The notes below the pieces were generated by a model. The model was not told where the DNA came from. It saw only the letters and a program-made list of their open reading frames with translations, and searched no databases. Below are positions 57,477-64,000 of a stretch of DNA of 64,000 bases, in pieces; within the stretch, counting starts at the first letter, position 1, and each line of letters starts with the position of its first letter. Source of the DNA: Azophilus sp965215035 (lineage in GTDB: Bacteria > Pseudomonadota > Gammaproteobacteria > Pseudomonadales > Azotimanducaceae); contig OZ244040.1 of the NCBI GenBank assembly GCA_965215035.1, forward strand, positions 1,116,001 to 1,180,000, written 5' to 3'. Position numbers and translations under genes: made by a program.

Positions 57477-60395
57477 CTACAGGGATAGGCCCCCGGCGAT
57501 GAACCAGTAACGGCCGAGCGCATCGTACATTCCGGGGAAGGTGTTGCCATTGCCGTTGATGGACGGCCCCGCGCCGTTGCCGGCGATGGGCGGTGCCTGG
57601 TCGAACAGGTTGTTGATGCCGGCGCGCACCTGAAGGCGTTCGCTGACATCCCAAATGGCCGCGAGGTCGATGTACGAGATGGACTTCAGGTCGATCTCGC
57701 TCTCGTTGCGGTCATCCACCTTGCTGAAGTAGCGCCACATCAGGGTTCCGGTTACATTCCAGGGCGTCGTCCAGATCAGCCGCAACTTGTTGCGCAGGTC
57801 GGGCGTTGGGTAGCCACAGACGAAACCCCATTTGCCGGCGCAGGATTCGGTGGGTGCGCCGGCCAGTTCCTGCTGGTCCCACTTGTCGATCAGGGAGAGC
57901 ACATTGTTGATGTGCATACTTCCCATGTCGCCGACATCGAAGGAATAGTCGGCGACCAGGTCGTAGCCGACCACTTTCTCGATTGCCAGATTGTCCTGCA
58001 AGGCCACGATATGGCCACTGGTGGCCACATTCGAGCCAATCCAGAGGTCGCCCGGCGCACCCCGGTTGACCAGTTCGCATTGCGAAAGGTTGCCGTCCAG
58101 GCACTCATTCAGAATGAACTCCGGCGTGAGGTTGCTAATGCCCTTTTCGATCTTGATGTTGTAGTAGTCCAGGGTCAGGGTCAGCCCGTCGATGACGGTT
58201 GGCGACAACACCACCCCGAACGACCAGGTATCGGCCGTCTCCGGTTCTAGGTTCGGGTTGCCGCCCTGCAGGAAGTTGTATTGACCGGCCGGCGAGTTGG
58301 CAATTCTGCCGAATTGCTCCGCCGTCACGCCACTGCGGGCGCATTCCTCGAAGGTTCGGCCCTCGGCGGTGACGCCCCCGGTAACCGGGCCGCCACAGGG
58401 GTCGCCGGTCATGTCGAACAGGTTGAAACCCTGCGGCTGGAACAGTTCGCGCACGTTGGCGCCCCGAATGGCGCGCTGGAAGCTGCCGCGGAACTTGACA
58501 TCGTTGTTGATGGCCCAGCCGCTACGAATGCCGAAGGTTTCCGTGGAGACCCCGTAGTCGTAGTCGGAGTAGCGGAACCCAAGGTCGAGCGTCAGCTCTT
58601 CCGCGAATTGCTTGCCCTCCACTAGGGGAACGCTAGCCTCCATGAACAATTCGAACAGGCTGTAGCCGCCGCTGACCGGCTCGGTCGCCCCGCCCTGGCC
58701 GGCGCCTTCACCATTGCGAAAGCCCTCGTCGGGGTTGAAGTCGAGGTTTTCCTCCCGATATTCGGCACCGACCACGATGGCCACGCCGGTATCCGCGGCG
58801 GGTGACCGCATGCCGTAGTCGCCTAGGTCGCCGGCGATATAGCCCGATGCGACCAACTGGTCGGTGGTGCCCCGGGCGAACAGCGGCAAAACGATGTAGT
58901 CAAGCGCCTCCTGGCTGACGCCGCCGGTCTCGAAGATGTTCCATGGCACACAGGCCGGGTCGGACCCATCCACCACCGAGCGGCAAACAATCTCACCCGT
59001 ATCCGGGTGCCGCACCGCATCCAATGCCCGCCTGATCTTGGTGGTGCCCAGATCGTTGAGGTAGGTGTTCTCGTGGCTGACTTCCGCATACAGTAGGGAA
59101 GCGTCGTAGCGCCAGTTGTCGTTCATTTCGCCCTGCACCCCGAAGACGCCCCGGAACGAGGTGTGGCGCAGGTCCTGCTGGCGGTTGCCGCCTTCCACAT
59201 TGCGGCGCCCAATCCAGAAGGGGGTTCTGAAGTCATCCTTCGTCAGCCCGATGGAACCGCAAACGGTTTCGAACTGTTGCTCGGACATCAGTGGATTGCC
59301 GCAGAAGAGCGACTCGGTGACGAAGAAGGCCCCGGACGGGGCAATCTGGGAAACCGACCGGTTGTCCATGAACATCAACTCGGTGTAGACCTCTGCCCGG
59401 TCGGTGATGTTGTAGTGGGCGAAGCCACCAAAGGTGTACCGCTCGTCCGGGCGCTGATAGTAGTTTAGCGGGCCGTAGTTGAACGTCTCGCCCCGGCGCG
59501 GCACGAACTCGTTGCCCTGCACGATGTAATCCACTGCCGGGCCGCCGACGCCGAAGTTGGTGAAACGCCCCTGGGGAATGGTCGATGAACCGAAACAGAA
59601 GGTGGTGTCGTCGCTCAGGGCGCAGGAACTGTAATCGCGGTCGCCCTGCCACACCGGCTCGATGTCCCGGTAGGTTGCATAGGCCGTTGCGTTGCCCCGG
59701 CCATCGTCGAAGTTACCGCCGATGATCAGCGAGAAATAGGAGGTATCGCCGTCCGACTTGGTGCCGTCGGGCGCGGGATAGCCGGCGTCCTCGACGATAC
59801 CCTGCCACCTAGCGGAATCGTTGTTGTGCGAATACTGGCTGAACTGGTAGTCGAGCCGCATGCCTTGGAAGTCTTTCTTCATGAGAAAGTTGACCACGCC
59901 GGCCACGGCGTCGGAGCCGTAGGTCGCCGAGGCGCCGCCGGTAAGCACCTCGACGGTGCTGATCAGTGCGCCGGGAATCTGGTTGATGTCGGCGCCGATG
60001 CCGCCCTGAATGGGCGAGCCGGCGGGTAGGCGGCGGCCGTTGACCAATACCAGCGTGCGCTCCGGGCCTAGGTTGCGCAGATTCAGGGTTGCCGTACCGG
60101 TGGCGCCATTGGATTGGCTGGTGTTCTGGTCGGAGTACACCTGGGGCAGGGTCCGCACCATGTCTTCCACACGCACCGTGCCCTGGAAGATGAACTCGTC
60201 GGCGGTTACCTGGGTTACCGGGCTGGAACTGACGAGGTTGGTTCTGAGAATCCGCGAACCGGTAACGACGACCTCCTCGATCTCACCGGCCGCGGCGGTT
60301 TCCTGCGCGAGGGCGGAAACCCCGGGGAAGGTGGCAACCGCCAAGGCGGCGCACAGGGCAACAGGTGGGGGTAGCTTGCTACAAATTTGCGACAT
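57477..60395 (-). CDS. Large TonB-dependent receptor
   Basis: A 972-residue outer-membrane receptor. The ATG at 60395 has AAGGAG eight bases upstream and a signal peptide (VALCAALAVATFPGVSALAQ). It has a TonB-box region (IEEVVVTGSRI), a plug domain with LNLRNLGPERTLVLVNGRR and TYGSDAVAGVVNFLMKKD, and a barrel ending in a YWFIAGGLSL-type strand. The plug motif is that of the group used for oligosaccharide, peptide or other larger substrates in Alteromonas and Caulobacter relatives. Several disulfide-candidate cysteines sit in loops. It is a single gene; the peptidase and second receptor lie upstream in the same direction, beyond a repeat-containing gap. Confidence 0.93.
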   Translation of the reverse strand: MSQICSKLPPPVALCAALAVATFPGVSALAQETAAAGEIEEVVVTGSRILRTNLVSSSPVTQVTADEFIFQGTVRVEDMVRTLPQVYSDQNTSQSNGATGTATLNLRNLGPERTLVLVNGRRLPAGSPIQGGIGADINQIPGALISTVEVLTGGASATYGSDAVAGVVNFLMKKDFQGMRLDYQFSQYSHNNDSARWQGIVEDAGYPAPDGTKSDGDTSYFSLIIGGNFDDGRGNATAYATYRDIEPVWQGDRDYSSCALSDDTTFCFGSSTIPQGRFTNFGVGGPAVDYIVQGNEFVPRRGETFNYGPLNYYQRPDERYTFGGFAHYNITDRAEVYTELMFMDNRSVSQIAPSGAFFVTESLFCGNPLMSEQQFETVCGSIGLTKDDFRTPFWIGRRNVEGGNRQQDLRHTSFRGVFGVQGEMNDNWRYDASLLYAEVSHENTYLNDLGTTKIRRALDAVRHPDTGEIVCRSVVDGSDPACVPWNIFETGGVSQEALDYIVLPLFARGTTDQLVASGYIAGDLGDYGMRSPAADTGVAIVVGAEYREENLDFNPDEGFRNGEGAGQGGATEPVSGGYSLFELFMEASVPLVEGKQFAEELTLDLGFRYSDYDYGVSTETFGIRSGWAINNDVKFRGSFQRAIRGANVRELFQPQGFNLFDMTGDPCGGPVTGGVTAEGRTFEECARSGVTAEQFGRIANSPAGQYNFLQGGNPNLEPETADTWSFGVVLSPTVIDGLTLTLDYYNIKIEKGISNLTPEFILNECLDGNLSQCELVNRGAPGDLWIGSNVATSGHIVALQDNLAIEKVVGYDLVADYSFDVGDMGSMHINNVLSLIDKWDQQELAGAPTESCAGKWGFVCGYPTPDLRNKLRLIWTTPWNVTGTLMWRYFSKVDDRNESEIDLKSISYIDLAAIWDVSERLQVRAGINNLFDQAPPIAGNGAGPSINGNGNTFPGMYDALGRYWFIAGGLSL

Positions 60396-60416
60396 GAGGC
60401 AGTTCTCCTTTATTGG

Positions 60417-60428
60417 TGATTGCAATCA
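60417..60428. promoter_or_regulatory. Palindromic site upstream of the TonB receptor
   Basis: TGATTGCAATCA is a perfect 12-bp palindrome 22 bp from the start codon of the receptor gene, near its ribosome-binding site. It could be a repressor site; no regulator is identified. Confidence 0.35.
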
Positions 60429-60579
60429 ACACGGAGAAGCGTCCGCCTCGGCGAATTACCGACTCTGGCAGAGCCGAAACCAAGCCTCTCCAGCGTCTCG
60501 GCGTCTGTAAGCGATTAGTGATGCGATACGTGGCCGTAGAGTAACAGCAACTGGAAGCTGAGCGCAAGGCGACATGGGC

Positions 60580-60729
60580 CAGGGCCATCCCAAAGTCGTC
60601 TACTAGCCCTAGGCAAAGCCCCATATAGATGGTTTACGAACGTTTTTCGGAAAGTTCGGTAATATTTTTCGGAACCTAATAGATTTTCTAAGATTTTATC
60701 TCAAGAGCGAACACTTGGGGATGGTCCTG
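60580..60729 (+). repeat. Inverted-repeat element family B, copy 3 (intact)
   Basis: 150 bp with ends CAGGGCCATCCCAAAG and, inverted, CAGGACCATCCCCAAG. The body has CCATATAGATGGTTTACGAA and two TTTTTCGGA units. A single CTAG lies at the site where copy 2 carries the nested insertion. Confidence 0.9.
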
Positions 60730-60879
60730 CGGCCCGGGCTTCCGCCGGGCCGAGAGCGATTGCCAAGGTAGCCCAACGCCGCTCTTGCGGCCGTTGGGCA
60801 CCTGCCTCAGACGGGCGGGAACGCTACGGGGGCGAATGTCGCCGATGTGCAACCGGCCCCGAGAGCGAGTGATTCCCGC

Positions 60880-62814
60880 CTACAATCCGCCGGGGCCGCA
60901 ATCGTTGGCGAGATAGTTCTCCAGCGATTCAAACATGGCCAGGTGATGCTGGGGCCACCAGGGCAGACTATGCCAAAGGTCCACGACCTCCAGGTACTTG
61001 ACGTCCTTGCCGGCCCGCCGCAACGCCCTGACGAACTTGCGCGATTGCTCCACGGGCACGCGCTGATCCCGGTCGCCATGGAAGACGAAGATGGGAATGC
61101 CCGCCTCCTTTATATGATCTAGGGGCGACATGCCGCCGATGGTGGGGTTTTGGTATTCCCGCTGGAACGGGTTCGTGAAGGTTACCTTGTCGAAGCTGCG
61201 CAATTCCGCGAGCCCCGCCCCGGCGATGGCGCACTGGTAGGGCGAGTTGGGGCGGACACTGGCCGCCATGGCGGCGAAACCCCCGTAGGAATAGCCGAAT
61301 ATCGCGATCCTATCCGGATGCGCCAACTCCTGTTCCACCAGCCAACGGGCACCATCGTCCTTATCGTCCTGCATCTTCTGGCCCCACTCGTTGTCGCCGG
61401 CCCGCCACAGGGCCTGTCCCCAACCATCGGAGCCGCGGTATTGCGGCTGCAACACCAGGTAGCCCCGATTGGCGAGGAACTGGGCCCAGCGGTCCCAGCG
61501 CAGGTAGTCCCTTGCCCAGGGGCCACCGTGCGGCAGCACCACCGCGGGGTAGGGCGGCTCGCCATGCCCGGGGGTGGTTAGAAAACCCGGTATTTCCAGC
61601 CCGTCGCGGGCCTTGTAGCTGACGAACGCCATATCCGCCATCTGGTCGGGGTGGAGTAGCGGGAAACTGCGCCCGAGCGGTACGAGTTCCCGGCCATTGA
61701 CCAGCAGGTGGTAGGCGCCCGCTTCCCGGGGGCCGGTGGAACGCACGACTATGACCGTAAGGTCGTCCGACATGGCGACCCAGATATGTTCCTGGCCCGC
61801 CGGCAGCGTCTCCTCAAGGCGTTGTTGCATCGCCAGTCGCTTGGGCTCGATGTACTGCCGTAGCACCTTGTCCCTGGCGCCCAGGAAACCGACGACCTTG
61901 CCGAATTCGCCGGGGTTCGTTGCCTGGATAACGTCGAGCGCATCGATGTCATCGTCGCCGTACAGTGGCTCGCCAAGTTCCCGGGTGATGAGGTCGTAGG
62001 TGCGAAGCACGCTCTTGTCGCGGCCGGTGTTGTCCAACATGTACACGCGGCGACCATCGTTGTCGAAGCCGACGGGTTGCATGCCCTCCCTTTCGGTGGC
62101 GTATAGACGGTGGTGTTCTTCCCACGCGCCGGTCTGCGGGTGCTTGTAGGAATAGCGGATGTGGACTTGCTTGCCGCTCCCCTCAAGCGTCTGCCTGCTG
62201 CGAATGTCGCCGTGCAGATCGGTGACCGTGCCGCCTTCCCCGCTGGTGCCGCGGTAGATGCGCTTGGCCAAAAAGCTTCCCAGGTTTACCTCGTAGAGGT
62301 CGGTAGCGAACTCGCGGTCGGTGAGTGCCACCTGGAACCTGTCCTTGTGCTGCGGCAATACATTGGTTAGCTGGACGCTGATGGCCTCCTTGTTCTCTAG
62401 CAGTTCGCGGAACCGTTTGCCTTCATCATCGACCACGTAGACCTTGTTCCGGAACCACTTGGTGGGGCGCGCTCCGGTGCGAATGTCGAACTTCTGCCTA
62501 CCGACGACCAGCAGATACTCGTCGTTCAGCCAGAACACCCCGATGGCCTTGACATCCACGGGTTTGAACCGCCGGGGCGGCAGCGCCAGATTGCGGGTTT
62601 GCCAAACCGTGACCTCCGGGGGGGCGTTGATATCCGGCAGGGTCAGGGCCACGAGTTGCTCGCCATTCGGAGTGATATCGACGCTGTCTATCAGAGGATC
62701 ATGGATCCAGGCATTGATGGGAATGGGCTCTGCCGCCTGGGCCAAGGCCGCCACGCAGCCCAGCAGCAGGCAGACCAGACCCCGGGGTGCTGCTGACGTG
62801 GTCGACCGTGCCAT
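60880..62814 (-). CDS. S9-family prolyl oligopeptidase-type serine peptidase
   Basis: A 644-residue exported protein with a signal peptide (LVCLLLGCVAALAQAAE). The N-terminal half is a beta-propeller. The C-terminal alpha/beta-hydrolase has the nucleophile in FGYSYGGFAA (Ser near 509), the acid in HGDRDQRVP and the histidine in DLWHSLPWW. It probably degrades short peptides in the periplasm. It begins 1 bp after the stop of the upstream TonB receptor, so the two are one operon and the receptor may import what the peptidase trims. Confidence 0.93.
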   Translation of the reverse strand: MARSTTSAAPRGLVCLLLGCVAALAQAAEPIPINAWIHDPLIDSVDITPNGEQLVALTLPDINAPPEVTVWQTRNLALPPRRFKPVDVKAIGVFWLNDEYLLVVGRQKFDIRTGARPTKWFRNKVYVVDDEGKRFRELLENKEAISVQLTNVLPQHKDRFQVALTDREFATDLYEVNLGSFLAKRIYRGTSGEGGTVTDLHGDIRSRQTLEGSGKQVHIRYSYKHPQTGAWEEHHRLYATEREGMQPVGFDNDGRRVYMLDNTGRDKSVLRTYDLITRELGEPLYGDDDIDALDVIQATNPGEFGKVVGFLGARDKVLRQYIEPKRLAMQQRLEETLPAGQEHIWVAMSDDLTVIVVRSTGPREAGAYHLLVNGRELVPLGRSFPLLHPDQMADMAFVSYKARDGLEIPGFLTTPGHGEPPYPAVVLPHGGPWARDYLRWDRWAQFLANRGYLVLQPQYRGSDGWGQALWRAGDNEWGQKMQDDKDDGARWLVEQELAHPDRIAIFGYSYGGFAAMAASVRPNSPYQCAIAGAGLAELRSFDKVTFTNPFQREYQNPTIGGMSPLDHIKEAGIPIFVFHGDRDQRVPVEQSRKFVRALRRAGKDVKYLEVVDLWHSLPWWPQHHLAMFESLENYLANDCGPGGL

Positions 62815-62815
62815 G

Positions 62816-64000
62816 TCAAAACTCCCTGGCTACCTGGAAGACGAAGGTGCGGCCCAACAGGTCGTAGCCGACGCCGGGCAGTGTGTTGTAGATGCGGCTG
62901 GTTGCATCTCTTGGGACACTGTCGCCAACCAGGGGCGGCTTGTTGTCGAAAAGGTTGCGCACAGTGGCGAGCACCAGCCAGTCGACATTGCGCCAGCGTA
63001 TCGAAACGGCGTGACTGAACTCGTTGTTGGTCCAGGTGCGCCGGTCGAGATTGGTGGTGCCCGGGTCGAAAACCCGGTCTTCGTGGGTTTTGCCGACAAA
63101 GTTGGTTCGCCAGAAGAAGGTCCAGTCCCGGTAGTCGATGCGCAGGTCGACTTCGCCGTTCCATTTCGGGAAGCCCCAGTTGCCGACTGAATCCCATTCG
63201 TCATCGAATAGTTGCGTGCGTTGCGATACCAGCCGGGTGACGGTGCCGTCGATGCTCAGGTCGAAGCTCGGAAACTCCTTCTGGTAGCGGAAGTCGAAAT
63301 CGGCACCCCGGGTGGCCTGCAGCCCGACATTCAGCAGCGATGCGTCCACATCGGTTAAAAAACCATCGGCGTCACGTGGCGCGATACGGTCGCAGAACGG
63401 ATTGGTCCGGCCCTGCGAGTTATAACAACTGCTCAATATGAAGCCGGTGGACGGGTCGGCCACGGTGTTCTCCAGGTCGATCTCCCACCAGGTATACGCC
63501 AGGGATATGCCGAGCTCCGCCGGTTGCAGAATAATGCCGGCGGTCCAGGAGTCCGAGGTTTCCGCGATCAGGTCCGGGTTGCCGCCGACCACATTGCGGA
63601 TGCTCGGTGCACCCGCCTCGCCGTGGTCTGGAGCTAGGCCCTCGGCCGCGCAGTTCTCGTAGACCACGTCGCCTGGGTCGTAGTTCTCGCCGTAGTTCAG
63701 ACAGGGGTCGGTACCGATAGAGTTAACGAACCCCGTCTGGTTGGCTAGGAATTGTTCGTAGAGATCCGGTGCCCGGAACGAGGTGCCGTAAGTACCGCGC
63801 AGGCGTAGAAAGGGCACCATCTGCCAGTTCAGCGCCAGGCGGTAGGTGGTGTCGCTGCCGTAGGAATCATAGTCCGTCCAGCGCACCGAGCCGTTGAAAA
63901 CCACCTCTTCCGCCAGGGGGGCCTGTCGTAATAGCGGTATCTCGATCTCGCTGAAGACCTCCTTAACGGTATCGTCGCCAGTCGTGATCCCGGAGGTGGT
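62816..64000 (-). CDS. TonB-dependent receptor, C-terminal part (runs off window edge)
   Basis: About 395 residues of the barrel are visible; the signal, plug and first strands are outside the window. Visible features are LRLRGTYGTSFRAPDLYEQF, NVVGGNPDLIAETSDSWTAG and the C-terminal TVRNLFDNKPP, YDLLGRTFVFQVAREF with the terminal aromatic residue for outer-membrane insertion. The motif NPDLxxEtSdSWTaG is shared by large SusC-independent receptors in this group, and the receptor at 57477 has the parallel NPNLEPETADTWSFG. It is directly followed by the S9 peptidase gene. Confidence 0.93.
   Translation of the reverse strand, partial: TTSGITTGDDTVKEVFSEIEIPLLRQAPLAEEVVFNGSVRWTDYDSYGSDTTYRLALNWQMVPFLRLRGTYGTSFRAPDLYEQFLANQTGFVNSIGTDPCLNYGENYDPGDVVYENCAAEGLAPDHGEAGAPSIRNVVGGNPDLIAETSDSWTAGIILQPAELGISLAYTWWEIDLENTVADPSTGFILSSCYNSQGRTNPFCDRIAPRDADGFLTDVDASLLNVGLQATRGADFDFRYQKEFPSFDLSIDGTVTRLVSQRTQLFDDEWDSVGNWGFPKWNGEVDLRIDYRDWTFFWRTNFVGKTHEDRVFDPGTTNLDRRTWTNNEFSHAVSIRWRNVDWLVLATVRNLFDNKPPLVGDSVPRDATSRIYNTLPGVGYDLLGRTFVFQVAREF

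Larger units (their letters stand above)
60396..60879. other. Intergenic region upstream of the receptor
   Basis: Contains a palindrome next to the receptor and a family-B element. The remainder, 60730-60879, shows no gene. Confidence 0.5.

Noticed and set aside
1..64000. tRNA, rRNA or recognisable riboswitch
   Set aside because: None could be recognised by eye in any gap; a covariance-model scan would be needed to exclude small RNAs.

Overview
The window looks like a chromosomal segment of an uncultured, high-GC gammaproteobacterium, probably an aerobic marine or host-associated heterotroph. The evidence is the polA / DUF2782 / thrB arrangement, Mg-type HemB, DsbB, proteobacterial-type GshA, TonB receptors, a methylmalonyl-CoA pathway, many acyl-CoA and terpenoid-type enzymes, and strong G/C third-position bias. 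No rRNA, tRNA or CRISPR array was seen. All calls come from reading the sequence; no database search was run.

Layout. 1-16.5 kb is mostly housekeeping: a CheA-like kinase (cut by the window edge), thrB and a DUF2782 gene divergent from polA, a minus-strand run of hemB, dsbB and a quinone oxidoreductase, then acpH-gshA, pckA, and a yrfG/cysQ divergent pair, followed by a cytochrome P450. 16.7-19.3 kb is a transferred-looking patch: a truncated DUF4338 (DruA-like) gene, a 28-bp direct repeat, and an SGNH-hydrolase gene split by a 13-C tract. 19.3-25.7 kb holds methylmalonyl-CoA mutase and epimerase facing propionyl-CoA carboxylase alpha and beta, which together take propionyl-CoA to succinyl-CoA. 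25.8-31.2 kb has a His-rich (probably zinc) TonB receptor with a small exported Cys/His protein, a CBS protein, and a MauG-like di-haem peroxidase with a small YtkA/FixH-like partner. 31.5-48 kb is a mosaic: permease, acyl-CoA dehydrogenase, a translationally coupled GCS2-type ligase and M14/AstE-type deacylase, SDR, VOC, nitronate monooxygenase, enoyl-CoA hydratase, an AT-richer island with two unknown genes, and remnants of a XamI-type restriction-modification system. 48-57 kb has a carotenoid oxygenase and a GlpSTPQV-type glycerol ABC importer with its DUF2160 partner. 57-64 kb has two large TonB receptors and an S9 peptidase.

The most distinctive property is a dense population of small non-coding inverted-repeat elements (about 85-350 bp) in the intergenic spaces. 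At least six families can be defined by comparing copies within the window. Two show target-site duplications (8 bp for family A, about 11 bp for family B). One family-B copy is itself split by a further 123-bp element flanked by CTAG. Families A and C share a hairpin core mounted in different outer arms and in opposite orientations. These elements, several gene fragments (nitronate monooxygenase, SDR, IS5-type transposase, methyltransferase) and the broken DUF4338 and SGNH genes show a genome under active small-element traffic.

The candidates for new biology are the modular hairpin families, the coupled GCS2-ligase/deacylase pair of unknown product, the asymmetric pair of glycerol-importer ATPases, and the poly-C-interrupted surface SGNH gene.
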